A stretch of DNA of 64,000 nucleotides from Hyphomonas sp. (GCF_017792385.1 NZ_CP051230.1:806001-870000); one strand, 5' to 3'. Counted from the first letter of the stretch, positions 43,788 through 52,994 are shown. The notes: generated from the letters alone by a model not told the origin. A program made the numbers and translations.

Positions 43788-43849
43788 CCATACGCTCGCG
43801 TATGGTCTTAGCAATAATGCCTTTTCAATGTCAATACGGTAGCGTATGG
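43788..43849. promoter_or_regulatory. Two TetR operator sites in a divergent promoter
   Basis: CCATACGC-TC-GCGTATGG (43788-43805) is a perfect palindrome. A related site CAATACGGTAGCGTATGG lies at 43832-43849, 44 bases on, about four helical turns. They stand between the minus-strand membrane genes and the TetR gene at 43857, so TetR likely represses both directions. Confidence 0.75.
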
Positions 43850-43856
43850 AAGACTT

Positions 43857-44444
43857 ATGAACAAAGCCAAATCACTTGGGCCGACAGACTGGATAAAGGC
43901 AGGCTTTCGTGCACTCACTGAGCATGGGCCGGAAGCGGTGCGCGTCGAGAAACTGGCGCGTGAGCTCGGTGTCACCAAAGGGTCTTTCTACTGGCATTTT
44001 GCTGACTTGCCCGCTCTTCAAGCAGCTATGCTGGAGCACTGGCGGGACGTGGCAACCGAGAACATTATCCATCGCTCAGAGGAGTCCGGCGCGCCGATGG
44101 CGACCATACTTGAAAACCTGCTCATGGAGGCTGCATCCAATCCAGCTGCCGATTATGGCGGCCCACAGGCAGAATCGGCGATCCGCAGTTGGGCACGTAG
44201 CCACACTGCTGCTGCTGAAACTGTCCGGCAGGTTGACCGCAGGCGATTGGGCTTTCTGGAGAAGAATCTCAAAGCGACCGGGGTGAAACCGCGTGCTGCC
44301 AAACAGTGTGCAGCACTCTACTATTCAACCTTGATTGGCGCGGAGCAGCTTTCCGAAACAGCACCGCTTACGCGTAAATCGATCCAGTCCTATGTCAGCT
44401 TTCTCCTCCGTGGAGCGGGAACGGGTAAGTCACAAGGTGAGTAA
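43857..44444 (+). CDS. TetR-family regulator (A)
   Basis: A 195-residue repressor. HTH at residues about 8-55: WIKAGFRALTEHGPEAVRVE, KLARELGVTKGSFYWHFAD. The rest is a helical ligand domain. It starts eight bases after the second of two palindromic operators, which implies autorepression. The downstream hydrolase gene overlaps its 3' end, suggesting joint expression; the hydrolase or its substrate may relate to the inducer. Confidence 0.88.
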   Translation: MNKAKSLGPTDWIKAGFRALTEHGPEAVRVEKLARELGVTKGSFYWHFADLPALQAAMLEHWRDVATENIIHRSEESGAPMATILENLLMEAASNPAADYGGPQAESAIRSWARSHTAAAETVRQVDRRRLGFLEKNLKATGVKPRAAKQCAALYYSTLIGAEQLSETAPLTRKSIQSYVSFLLRGAGTGKSQGE

Positions 44445-45219
44445 CGAATCCTTCCTATATTTGCACGGCCTGCCAGGCTCTGCGCAGGCGGAAATGACCA
44501 TAGCGTTTGGATCATGCGAGGCTCCCTCCACCATCGCCAGCCTGGAAAGGTTACCTCGACTTGAAGCGGCAGCGGACTACCGAAGTGCGATACTGGATGC
44601 GTTCGATCAGTATCTTGAGAGACATGATCAGCAGAAAGTACGGCTTATAGGGTTTTCCCTTGGTGCGATGCCGACACTCCACATCGCAGCCGCACGCGCT
44701 CACAATGTGTCGTCGATCGACCTGATTGCGCCCGGTGCTCCATTACAGTTGGGGCGTTTTCTCGATAATATGGCTGGTCGGCCTGTCTTCGAGGCTGCAT
44801 CCGCAGGCAAGTTCAGGCTGGGATTACTGGCAGGGTTGCAATCTCTCGGTCTCCGGCTTGCGCCGAATACTGTCGCTCTTCAACTTTTCAAAAGCGCGCC
44901 GGAAATTGAAAAATCCATGATGGCGGAGCCCATACGCAGCGAAGCCTTCACTAACGGAATGCGATATGCAATTCGTGAACACGCTGCAGGATATCGAAGA
45001 GAGCTCAACGCCTATGTCAGGGATTGGTCGGAGATCTTACCCAAAGTGCAATCACCTGTCCGCATCTGGCAGGGCTCGGCTGACAATTGGGCGCCGCCAG
45101 ATATGGCAAAAGCATTGGCCTCGGCAATCGCAGGGCCCGTGCAAATCGAATGGCTAGAGGGGTTGTCGCACTATGGCACACTCGCACATGCCTTACCGCG
45201 GATAGTCAAAGGCCAATGA
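44437..45219 (+). CDS. Alpha/beta hydrolase
   Basis: About 260 residues. Fold motifs: FLYLHGLPGSAQAE (oxyanion region), nucleophile Ser in RLIGFSLGAMPT, Asp in WQGSADNWAPP and His in GLSHYGTL. It is cytosolic, without a signal peptide. The start is uncertain: GTG at 44437 overlaps the TetR stop by eight bases and places the first strand correctly; ATG at 44392 is an alternative. No substrate can be named. Confidence 0.78.
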   Translation: MSNESFLYLHGLPGSAQAEMTIAFGSCEAPSTIASLERLPRLEAAADYRSAILDAFDQYLERHDQQKVRLIGFSLGAMPTLHIAAARAHNVSSIDLIAPGAPLQLGRFLDNMAGRPVFEAASAGKFRLGLLAGLQSLGLRLAPNTVALQLFKSAPEIEKSMMAEPIRSEAFTNGMRYAIREHAAGYRRELNAYVRDWSEILPKVQSPVRIWQGSADNWAPPDMAKALASAIAGPVQIEWLEGLSHYGTLAHALPRIVKGQ

Positions 45220-45257
45220 CAATAAACAACCATGACATCAGGTGGGTTCACGAGTAA

Positions 45258-45833
45258 TCATTTTGCGCGCCTGCCTGTCGTCATGGCTGAGCGATAGGCG
45301 GCCAAAATGAAATCGTCAGCCGATTTCGGAACACGTTTTTGGGGCAGATACGTCATCACAACGGCGAGCGGAAATGCCATTGTGCCGTAGCGGGCAGCTT
45401 CGAGAGTAACAGTCTCGCGCTTGGAAAATGCCGCCACAGCTTTTGCAATGTTGTCGTTTATCGTTTGCGCACGCGCGCGCAATTCTGCCGAAGCCTCTCC
45501 TGTTAGAAACTGGGACTGGCGGCCCGATGCCAGAATGATGGCCTTGGCGCGCTCGCGCCGTGCGAAAGTTGGCGTGACCAATGCGGCGCGTTCACCTGCT
45601 TTGCTGTCCTCAGCCATTAACTCGGGCAGCAAGTTTGCGGAAAACGCCTCCAATGCATCCACCCAGGCAGACGCAATAAGTCCCTCACGCGATCCATATC
45701 GGTGATAGAGCGAGCCCGTAGAGACGCCCGTCTGTTCGACGAGGCGCTGTATTCGAAATTCACCATCTTTCGCAATTTGCAGACCCGCAGCTTCAAAAAT
45801 GTCGCGGTCTAAGAAAGTTGACTTCCGGCCCAT
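45258..45833 (-). CDS. TetR-family regulator (B)
   Basis: A 191-residue repressor with HTH RIQRLVEQTGVSTGSLYHRY (residues about 27-46) and a GSREGLIASAW recognition-helix follow-on. The remaining helices show no family-specific feature. It is divergent from the two membrane-protein genes at 45877-46860, with a palindrome at 45847-45862 in the gap. Confidence 0.85.
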   Translation of the reverse strand: MGRKSTFLDRDIFEAAGLQIAKDGEFRIQRLVEQTGVSTGSLYHRYGSREGLIASAWVDALEAFSANLLPELMAEDSKAGERAALVTPTFARRERAKAIILASGRQSQFLTGEASAELRARAQTINDNIAKAVAAFSKRETVTLEAARYGTMAFPLAVVMTYLPQKRVPKSADDFILAAYRSAMTTGRRAK

Positions 45834-45846
45834 GGCAGGAATATAT

Positions 45847-45862
45847 TAGAAAATACTTTCTA
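45847..45862. promoter_or_regulatory. Palindromic operator for TetR regulator B
   Basis: TAGAAA-ATAC-TTTCTA lies between the TetR start (45833) and the membrane gene start (45877). The symmetric position suggests control of both. Confidence 0.65.
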
Positions 45863-45876
45863 GTAAAGAGATTTTG

Positions 45877-46257
45877 ATGAGCCCAGAATTGTGCCTTTTC
45901 CTGGCTGCCGGATTAAGTTTGGTCACCTTTCTGGTTCACCTGTTTGCTGGCGGGGTCCATGTCGCTCGCCCGCTGCTCGCCAGCACTGCACTTCCCCCAG
46001 CGTCGAAATGGTTGAACTATTATTGCTGGCATCTTGTCACCCTTATGCTTGGGTTCATGGCTCTAGGGTTTTTCTGGCTGGGCACAGCGCCATATATGCC
46101 CGGCATAGTTTTTCTGACTTTGCTCGCTGTGAGCTCGTCCATGCTTAGTCTGTTCGTTGGATTAAAAGCGGCTATCAATCCCTTCCGGTTTCCATCAACG
46201 TCCCTATTTGCCGTGATTGCAGTTTCAGGCGGCGCGGCCATATTGATGGCGGCTTAA
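45877..46257 (+). CDS. Four-helix membrane protein, VHxFxGG type (copy B)
   Basis: A 126-residue inner-membrane protein with four helices. VHLFAGG, PLLASTALPP and YYCWHLVTLM align with the protein at 42962. The ATG at 45877 is preferred to a TTG one codon earlier. The next gene starts right at its stop, so they are one operon. Function unknown; conserved His in helices 1 and 2 suggests a metal or haem. Confidence 0.75.
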   Translation: MSPELCLFLAAGLSLVTFLVHLFAGGVHVARPLLASTALPPASKWLNYYCWHLVTLMLGFMALGFFWLGTAPYMPGIVFLTLLAVSSSMLSLFVGLKAAINPFRFPSTSLFAVIAVSGGAAILMAA

Positions 46258-46860
46258 ATGATACGCCGGTTTCACAGATGGAATGCGTTGGCGCTCGGTG
46301 CGTTTCTGATCCTTCATTTTCTTAATCACCTCTTTGTGACAGGCGGGATTGAAAATCATCTCTCCGTGCAGGCACTTCTGAGAAATATCTACCGCTTTCC
46401 GGGCGTTGAGCACGCGCTAATCACCCTGTTTTTCACGCAGGTTGCACTTGGCGTCATTCTGTCAGCTAGACGGGGCGTGCCCAAAGGTCTTTGGGCCTGG
46501 TTACAGATCGGATCAGGCGTTTATCTGGTTCTGTTTATTGTTCAGCATTTGGGTGCAATTTTGCTGGCGCGCATGGGCGGGCTGGACACAAATAGCTATT
46601 TTGCTGCCGCAGTAGTCAGTCGTCCGCCATTCGTCTGGTATTTTGCGCCATATTATGTGCTCGGCATAACTGCCATATTCATACATATAGCGGCGGCGCT
46701 TCGTTTTCGGGTTTGGCCGCGACCAGCGCCGCTCATATCCGTTATCCTGCCATTTGCGGGTCTGGTCATCGGAATGATCACGGTTGCTGGTTTGATGGGA
46801 GCATTTGGGGATTTTTCCTTGCCCCGAGAGTATGATGACTACCTCAAATCCTTTGAATAG
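46258..46860 (+). CDS. Cytochrome b-like membrane protein (unknown)
   Basis: A 200-residue inner-membrane protein with five or so helices. His residues sit in successive helices (LILHFLNHLF, LFIVQHLGAIL, FIHIAAALRF), as in small di-haem cytochrome b or succinate-dehydrogenase anchor proteins. No exact family recognised. It begins directly after the stop of the previous gene. Haem binding is inference from His placement. Confidence 0.65.
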   Translation: MIRRFHRWNALALGAFLILHFLNHLFVTGGIENHLSVQALLRNIYRFPGVEHALITLFFTQVALGVILSARRGVPKGLWAWLQIGSGVYLVLFIVQHLGAILLARMGGLDTNSYFAAAVVSRPPFVWYFAPYYVLGITAIFIHIAAALRFRVWPRPAPLISVILPFAGLVIGMITVAGLMGAFGDFSLPREYDDYLKSFE

Positions 46861-46884
46861 TCGCTCTGATAATACGTGAAATAT

Positions 46885-46930
46885 GCATCATTATGGGCAT
46901 AAAGGGCCATTAGTGCGTTAATTATGATGC
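46885..46930. promoter_or_regulatory. Inverted-repeat operator upstream of hipBA
   Basis: GCATCATTAT (46885-46894) and ATTATGATGC (46921-46930) are inverted copies with one mismatch. A TTGAAA box (46947-46952) and a TATATG box (46969-46974) with a 16-bp spacer follow. The layout fits HipB autorepression. Confidence 0.55.
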
Positions 46931-47012
46931 TGTAAACACTTTCTTATTGAAATTCAGATAATGCACCATATATGATGTAGTAACGTATTATATGAGGCTT
47001 AATGATTGATTT

Positions 47013-47378
47013 ATGACGCATAAACTAGATTTCAAACTTGCAACCAGCGAAGCCATTGAAGATGTGCTCAGTCGGCGGCTCGAAGATATTCGTCTGCAGC
47101 GCAATATAACTCAGAAACGCCTTGCCGAAGAAGCAGGCGTATCGCGCAGCACCATCACCCGTTTGGCGCAGGACGGCAAAGGTATTTCGCTGGACAGTTT
47201 TATCCGCGTTCTTAAAGCGCTCGACATTGCGAGCACTCTCGATCTGGTGGTGCCGGAGCGCCGTATCAGTCCGCTCGAAAAACTGAAACTGGAAAACCGG
47301 CCCGTTCGTCAACGCGCCCGAAGCCGCAAAAAAGACGAAAAAAAATGGACTTGGGATGATGCCGGAGACGACGCATGA
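47013..47378 (+). CDS. hipB: HipB-type antitoxin (XRE family)
   Basis: A 121-residue DNA-binding protein with HTH LRRLEDIRLQRN-like start (here SRRLEDIRLQRNITQKRLAE) and EAGVSRSTITRLAQDGKGIS. It has a basic tail (RQRARSRKKDEKKWTWDD). Overlap of four bases with hipA marks a toxin-antitoxin pair. It should repress the operon through the inverted repeat upstream. Confidence 0.88.
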   Translation: MTHKLDFKLATSEAIEDVLSRRLEDIRLQRNITQKRLAEEAGVSRSTITRLAQDGKGISLDSFIRVLKALDIASTLDLVVPERRISPLEKLKLENRPVRQRARSRKKDEKKWTWDDAGDDA

Positions 47379-48679
47379 CCACGGCCAGTGTCGAGCTGTG
47401 GGGGCGGCGTATTGGAGCGGTCACCTGGGACAGTGATCGCAACATCGGTATCTTTCAATATACACCCGAATTTGGAGACAGTGGGATTGAGGTTGCTCCG
47501 CTCCGAATGCCATGGAGAGAAGCGCCCTATGAATTCCAGACCCTCAGCCCGAAAACTTTCAAGGGACTACCCGGTATGCTGGCCGACAGCCTTCCCGACA
47601 AATTCGGGAATGCACTTATCAATGTCTGGCTCGCCAGCGAAGGCCGCGAAGAAGATAGTTTCAACCCGGTCGAACGGCTCTGCTATACTGGAAAACGTGG
47701 TATGGGGGCGCTGGAATATAAACCCGCAATATCAGGGGCACCTACGAGCGCACGAAAAATCGAAGTGTCCCGTTTGGTGGAACTGTCCAATCTCATTTTG
47801 ACCGAACGCGAAAACCTGTCCGGTCATCTGACGGGGGATAATGACAAACGCGATATTGAAGACATTTTGCGCGTCGGCACGTCCGCCGGCGGCGCGAGAG
47901 CGAAAGCCATCCTCGCATGGAATGAAAAAACAGGCGAATTTCGGTCCGGCCAGATAAAGGCTGGTAAAGGGTTCACGCACTGGCTGATGAAGTTCGACGG
48001 CGTTGAAGAAAACAAAGATAAGGAGCTGGCTGACCCTCAAGGCTATGGGCGCATCGAATACGCCTATCACTTAATGGCGAAAGCTGCCGGGATCATCATG
48101 ATGCCCTGCCGCCTGCATGAAGAAGGCGGCCGGGCGCATTTCATGACCAAACGATTTGACCGCACGGATGAAGGTGAAAAACTGCACTACCAGTCTCTCG
48201 GGGCTTTGCAGCACTATGACTTCAACATGGCGGGGGCATATGCATATGAGCAGGCCATTCAGACGATTCAATTATTGAAGCTTCCGGCTGAGGACATTGA
48301 GCAGCAGGTGCGCCGCGCGCTGTTTAATATCGTTGCCCGTAATCAGGATGATCATGTCAAGAATATTGGCTTTGTCATGGACCGCGAGGGCGAGTGGCGT
48401 CTCTCTCCCGCCTTTGATGTGGCTTACAGTTATAATCCAAGCGGGCCATGGACGTCTCGACACCAAATGCAGCTCAATGGCAAACGGGATGGTTTTGAAA
48501 CCGCTGACCTTCTAGCATTTGGGGCACTCGCCGGATTGAAGGAAAGAAAGCTCAAAGCGATATTGGATGACATATTGGATGCAGTAAAGCAGTGGTGCGA
48601 CTTTGCAGAGCAAGCACAAGTGAAGGATGAGCAGGTTACGAAGATAGAGCCTGCACTTCGTACGCAGGATTTTGTGTAA
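47375..48679 (+). CDS. hipA: HipA-type serine/threonine kinase toxin
   Basis: A 434-residue HipA-family kinase. Couple_hipA N-domain, then the ATP loop VGTSAGGARAKAILAW, catalytic NIVARNQDDHVKNIGFV (Asp/Asn pair) and metal-binding LSPAFDVAYSYNP. E. coli HipA phosphorylates glutamyl-tRNA synthetase and causes growth arrest. The ICE would use it as an addiction or stability module. All catalytic motifs look intact. Confidence 0.93.
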   Translation: MTTASVELWGRRIGAVTWDSDRNIGIFQYTPEFGDSGIEVAPLRMPWREAPYEFQTLSPKTFKGLPGMLADSLPDKFGNALINVWLASEGREEDSFNPVERLCYTGKRGMGALEYKPAISGAPTSARKIEVSRLVELSNLILTERENLSGHLTGDNDKRDIEDILRVGTSAGGARAKAILAWNEKTGEFRSGQIKAGKGFTHWLMKFDGVEENKDKELADPQGYGRIEYAYHLMAKAAGIIMMPCRLHEEGGRAHFMTKRFDRTDEGEKLHYQSLGALQHYDFNMAGAYAYEQAIQTIQLLKLPAEDIEQQVRRALFNIVARNQDDHVKNIGFVMDREGEWRLSPAFDVAYSYNPSGPWTSRHQMQLNGKRDGFETADLLAFGALAGLKERKLKAILDDILDAVKQWCDFAEQAQVKDEQVTKIEPALRTQDFV

Positions 48680-48902
48680 ACGACCTCAGCGATACTCAAA
48701 TTCCTGAATTTTGCACTCTGAATGCCCCTAAAATCCAGCAAGGGTTACCCAACATACCCATCCTGTATCACTGAAGGTAATTAAAGTCAGAAATTCCTTC
48801 CAAAGCTCCAGTTTTACTCTGAATTTTTACCCGCTTTCCTCACTATACGGAACATATTATTTTCGCGCAGCATAACCTCATCACAACAGATGAGGTTAAT
48901 TC

Positions 48903-50936
48903 GTGTCACCGCAATCCATACTGATAGGCCAGATCATTGTCGTCCTGACGACTATCGTATGTGGCGTATGGTTTGCGACACAATGGACCGCTGCGCAGTT
49001 CTCACATGATGCATATCTGGGGCCGGCCTGGTTCACGGTGGGCGGCACACCCATCTATTATCCCTGGCGGCTGTTTGAATGGTGGTACGCCTTTGATGCC
49101 TACGCCCCGGACGTGTTCGCCAAGGGTGGGCGCATCGCCGCCGGGTCGGGATTTCTGGGCTGCGCCCTCGCCGTTATTGGTTCCGTCTGGCGCGGCCGGC
49201 AGGAAAGAAACCTCACCACTTACGGCTCCTCGCATTGGGCGGGGCCGAAAGATCTGCGCCGCGCTGGACTCACCAAATCCGATGGCGTCTTTCTCGGTCA
49301 AACCGGAACAGATTATTTGCGTCATAACGGCCCCGAACATGTCATGGCTTTCGCCCCAACGCGTTCTGGCAAAGGGGTTGGCCTGGTAGTCCCAACATTG
49401 CTCAGCTGGCCACACTCTGTCGTCATCCACGATATCAAGGGCGAGAATTGGGAGATCACTTCCGGATGGCGCGGGACATTTTCTCACTGCCTGTTATTTG
49501 ATCCGACCAATCCGGGTAGCGCCAAATACAATCCCTTGCTGGAAGTCCGCAAAGGCCGCCATGAAGTGCGGGACGTCCAGAATATCGCTGACATTCTTGT
49601 TGATCCGGAAGGTGCACTTGAGCGGCGTAACCATTGGGAAAAGACCGGCCATGCGCTGCTGGTCGGTGCAATTTTGCATGTTCTTTACGCGGAAGAGGAA
49701 AAAACCCTCGCCCGCGTTGCTTCCTTTCTGTCTGATCCCAGCCGCTCTTTTGAGCGGACATTATGGGTCATGATGTCCACCAATCACCTCGGCGACGGAG
49801 AGAGTGCCCGTTGCCATCCTGTTGTCGCGCAGGCCGCACGCGAACTTCTCAATAAATCTGAAAATGAACGGTCTGGCGTGTTGTCAACGGCGATGAGCTT
49901 TCTCGGGCTCTACCGCGATCCAACTGTCGCCGAGGTGACATCGAAATGTGACTGGCGGATTGCCGACCTGATCAATGCGGATTGCCCGGTCTCGCTATAT
50001 CTCGTCATTCCGCCGTCTGACATTTCCCGAACCAAACCGCTTATTCGCCTGATCCTCAATCAGATTGGCAGAAGATTGACGGAGAAACTTGCAGGAGAAA
50101 CGGATCAGAAATCCAGACGGCAGGTCCTTTTGATGCTGGATGAATTTCCGGCGCTGGGTCGACTAGACTTCTTTGAAAGTGCTCTGGCCTTTATGGCGGG
50201 ATATGGCCTCCGCGCTTTTCTCATTGCGCAGTCCCTCAATCAGATTGAAAAAGCCTACGGCCCCAACAATTCCATTTTGGATAACTGCCATGTGCGCGTC
50301 GCCTTTGCGACCAATGATGAGCGCACCGCGAAGCGGATATCAGATGCCCTTGGCACGGCCACTGAAATGCGCGCCATGCGGAATTATACGGGCCACCGTC
50401 TCGCGCCGTGGCTTTCTCATGTCATGGTGTCCAGGCAGGAAACTGCCCGTCAATTGCTGACGCCCGGCGAGGTCATGCAGTTGCCGTCGAATCAAGAAAT
50501 CATTCTGGTGTCGGGGGCACCGCCCGTGCGCGCCAGAAAAATCCGTTACTACACAGACAAGAACTTTACCGGGCGCGTCCTTCCCTCCCTGGCGCCCACC
50601 GACCCCAATCATCTCGCCAGCCTCTCCCCTCGGCGCGAGGATGATTGGGGTTCAGCAACCCGCGATGTCGATGAGACATTGATGCAGCCATGGTTTGATC
50701 AAATCGCGGGCGGCATTGAAGATGAAGGCGGCAAGCAGCGCGAACCGGAGCTGGATGCTCCACGTAAATCAACTCCAGACAAAGACCGAAATGAAGCTGA
50801 GGTCGCGCCTGACCAAGCAGACGCATTAAGCGCACAATCGAGCTTGGTGACGCGCCGCACACAGGCACTCAGCAAAGCCCAGAAAGTCTACGGTCTCGAT
50901 CGCGGCACACCCAAAACAGATTTGATGGATTTCTGA
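48903..50936 (+). CDS. traG: Type IV coupling protein TraG/VirD4
   Basis: A 677-residue inner-membrane ATPase that hands the relaxase-DNA complex to the mating pore. Two N-terminal helices (about 5-25 and 79-97). Walker A is FAPTRSGKGVGLVVPTLLSW (near 152-171), Walker B VLLMLDEFPALGRL. The C-terminal 90 residues are hydrophilic and variable. The start at 48903 is GTG. It heads the mating-pore cluster; the CopG-like gene follows after one base. Confidence 0.93.
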   Translation: MSPQSILIGQIIVVLTTIVCGVWFATQWTAAQFSHDAYLGPAWFTVGGTPIYYPWRLFEWWYAFDAYAPDVFAKGGRIAAGSGFLGCALAVIGSVWRGRQERNLTTYGSSHWAGPKDLRRAGLTKSDGVFLGQTGTDYLRHNGPEHVMAFAPTRSGKGVGLVVPTLLSWPHSVVIHDIKGENWEITSGWRGTFSHCLLFDPTNPGSAKYNPLLEVRKGRHEVRDVQNIADILVDPEGALERRNHWEKTGHALLVGAILHVLYAEEEKTLARVASFLSDPSRSFERTLWVMMSTNHLGDGESARCHPVVAQAARELLNKSENERSGVLSTAMSFLGLYRDPTVAEVTSKCDWRIADLINADCPVSLYLVIPPSDISRTKPLIRLILNQIGRRLTEKLAGETDQKSRRQVLLMLDEFPALGRLDFFESALAFMAGYGLRAFLIAQSLNQIEKAYGPNNSILDNCHVRVAFATNDERTAKRISDALGTATEMRAMRNYTGHRLAPWLSHVMVSRQETARQLLTPGEVMQLPSNQEIILVSGAPPVRARKIRYYTDKNFTGRVLPSLAPTDPNHLASLSPRREDDWGSATRDVDETLMQPWFDQIAGGIEDEGGKQREPELDAPRKSTPDKDRNEAEVAPDQADALSAQSSLVTRRTQALSKAQKVYGLDRGTPKTDLMDF

Positions 50937-50937
50937 C

Positions 50938-51444
50938 ATGCCATCCAAGAACCCCCGCATACACCCCTATATCTCCGAAGACTGTTATGTGCGCCTGCAG
51001 GCTTTGGCGAAACTGCCGGGCCGGAGTGAGTCACAAATTGTCGATCAGGCACTCGCCGCCTATTTCAGCCGCGAATATGAGGACAAACGCGACGGCGCGC
51101 TCATCCGGCGCCTTGACCGGATCGCTCGCCAATATGAAGGACTGCGCCGGGGTCAGATAATTTCAGCAGAGGCTTTTGCACTCTTCGTTCGTTATTTCCT
51201 CACGGTCATTCCGCCGGTGGATACTGCCCACAAGGAAGCCGCGAAGGCCCAGGGACAAAACCGCTTTGAGGGTTTTCTGGATTCCCTGCGCACGGTTCTG
51301 GCCGACGGGGACAAGATCCTGTTCTCCGCCGTTGATGACATTCTTGTTGATGAGAGTGCCTTCTTCACAGCCGAAGAATTAAAGCGCCTCCATGAGCCCG
51401 CGCCTGCGAGACCTCGCAAACGGGAGGCCGCGGCAGATGGGTAA
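50938..51444 (+). CDS. CopG-like regulator of the trb cluster
   Basis: A 168-residue protein with a ribbon-helix-helix N-terminus (RIHPYISEDCYVRLQALAKL then PGRSESQIVDQALAAYF). Such genes sit regularly between traG and trbB in Tn4371-like and related ICEs, probably as local regulators or accessory DNA-binding factors. It overlaps trbB by eight bases. Confidence 0.8.
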   Translation: MPSKNPRIHPYISEDCYVRLQALAKLPGRSESQIVDQALAAYFSREYEDKRDGALIRRLDRIARQYEGLRRGQIISAEAFALFVRYFLTVIPPVDTAHKEAAKAQGQNRFEGFLDSLRTVLADGDKILFSAVDDILVDESAFFTAEELKRLHEPAPARPRKREAAADG

Positions 51445-52429
51445 AAACAAACACACGCTCGAACGCACTGACGCCATGCTGAAAACAGCCATGGGCGAAA
51501 CAGTCGCCGGTGCGCTGGACGATCCCAGCGTTGTTGAAATCATGCTGAACCCTGACGGCCAGCTCTGGATAGAACGTCATGGGAAAGGCCGAGAGAATTC
51601 CGGCCAGATCATGCGCCCGTCAGAAGCAGAGCGCGTCATTCGACTGGTCGGGTCTCACATCGGCCAGGATGTAACGCGTGAGTTTCCAATTGTTAGTGCA
51701 GAATTGCCCATTAGCGGTGAGCGGTTTGAGGGCGTGCTGCCGCCTGTGGCGATAGCGCCAAGCTTTTCGATACGCAAACCTGCGGCCTGCATCTTCACGC
51801 TTGAGCACTATATTTCTGACGGCACGATGACATCGATTCAAGCGCAGCTCTTACGGGACTGCGTGATCCGCCGGAAAAGCCTGCTCATTGTCGGCGGCAC
51901 AGGGTCTGGCAAGACGACACTTGCCAACGCGCTGCTGCATGAAGTGGCGGCCACAGGTGATCGCGTCGTCATTCTTGAGGACACACGCGAACTGCAATGC
52001 GATGCGCCGGACAAAATCGCGCTGCGCACACAGGCCGGGTCTGTCTCCATGGCCGATCTTGTGCGGTCCACCTTACGTTTGCGGCCAGACCGGATTGTGG
52101 TCGGCGAAGTGCGCGGCGGGGAAGCGCTGGATTTGCTTAAAGCCTGGAACACTGGACACCCCGGCGGCATAGCTACCGTTCACGCCAACTCAGCAGCGGA
52201 CGGCCTAAACCGTCTCGAACAACTTATTTCAGAAAAGTCCGCACGCATTCCCCGCGCACTTATCGCGATGGCCGTAGATGTGGTGATCGGCATTCAGCAT
52301 TCGGGCGGCCAAAGGTCCGTCACCGACATTCTCGAAGTCATCTCCCCAGATGGCCCCGATGGATACCATTGCGAGCCGCTACGCCCGCAATCCCTCAAAC
52401 TTATCACTTCCAAAGGAGGTCTTTCATGA
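51437..52429 (+). CDS. trbB: TrbB, conjugal transfer ATPase (VirB11-like)
   Basis: A 330-residue hexameric ATPase that powers pilus assembly and transfer. Walker A LLIVGGTGSGKTTLANALLH (near 152-171), Asp box VILEDTRELQ, Walker B RPDRIVVGEVRGGEAL, His box TGHPGGIATVHANSA. The start at 51437 (MGKNKHTLERT) follows GGAGG by 9 bases and is preferred to 51392, which lies inside the CopG-like gene. Confidence 0.93.
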   Translation: MGKNKHTLERTDAMLKTAMGETVAGALDDPSVVEIMLNPDGQLWIERHGKGRENSGQIMRPSEAERVIRLVGSHIGQDVTREFPIVSAELPISGERFEGVLPPVAIAPSFSIRKPAACIFTLEHYISDGTMTSIQAQLLRDCVIRRKSLLIVGGTGSGKTTLANALLHEVAATGDRVVILEDTRELQCDAPDKIALRTQAGSVSMADLVRSTLRLRPDRIVVGEVRGGEALDLLKAWNTGHPGGIATVHANSAADGLNRLEQLISEKSARIPRALIAMAVDVVIGIQHSGGQRSVTDILEVISPDGPDGYHCEPLRPQSLKLITSKGGLS

Positions 52430-52743
52430 TTCTGAACAAACAAATTTGCCGCGCACTTGGCGTGGCAATCATTGTCCTTTCCATAGCTGCACCCGCCCAT
52501 GCAGCAGGCTCCGGCATGCCGTGGGAGGGCCCTCTCGACCAAATCCTGCAATCCATTGAGGGCCCGGTTGCCAAGATCATCGGCACGCTGGCCATTATCA
52601 TCACGGGGCTGACATTGGCTTTCGGCGATACGGGCGGCGGTTTCCGCCGTCTGATGCAAATCGTCTTCGGCCTGTCGATCGCCTTCACCGCTACCAGCTT
52701 CTTCCTCTCCTTCTTCAGCTTTGGCGGCGGGGCGGTGCTGTAA
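52426..52743 (+). CDS. trbC: TrbC, conjugative pilin (VirB2-like)
   Basis: A 105-residue pilin precursor. A signal peptide ends in APAHAAGS, followed by two hydrophobic helices (IIGTLAIIITGLTLAFGD; IVFGLSIAFTATSFFLSFF), as in VirB2/TrbC. It is matured, and in RP4 cyclised, by TraF. The AAAGGAGG ribosome site is excellent. Overlaps trbB by four bases. Confidence 0.9.
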   Translation: MILNKQICRALGVAIIVLSIAAPAHAAGSGMPWEGPLDQILQSIEGPVAKIIGTLAIIITGLTLAFGDTGGGFRRLMQIVFGLSIAFTATSFFLSFFSFGGGAVL

Positions 52744-52994
52744 TGGTGGAGGGTTATTCCATTCCTGTGCATCGTTCGCTCACTGAGCCAATTCTACTGG
52801 GCGGCGCGCCGCGCAATGCGGCCATCTTGAATGGCACCATTGCGGCTGCACTCGGGCTCGGTCTGCAAATCTGGCTGCTCGGATTGGCATGGTGGGCGAT
52901 TGCGCATGGCGTTTGCGTCTTTGCGGCCAAACGTGACCCGAAGTTCCTCGATGTCCTGACCCGTCACATCCGTCACCGGGGGTATCTCGCATGA
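52743..52994 (+). CDS. trbD: TrbD, mating-pore membrane protein (VirB3-like)
   Basis: An 83-residue protein with the VirB3 pattern: YSIPVHRSLTEPILLGGAPR, a long hydrophobic stretch, then HGVCVFAAKRDPKFLDVL. It overlaps trbC by one base and trbE by four bases. Confidence 0.9.
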   Translation: MVEGYSIPVHRSLTEPILLGGAPRNAAILNGTIAAALGLGLQIWLLGLAWWAIAHGVCVFAAKRDPKFLDVLTRHIRHRGYLA

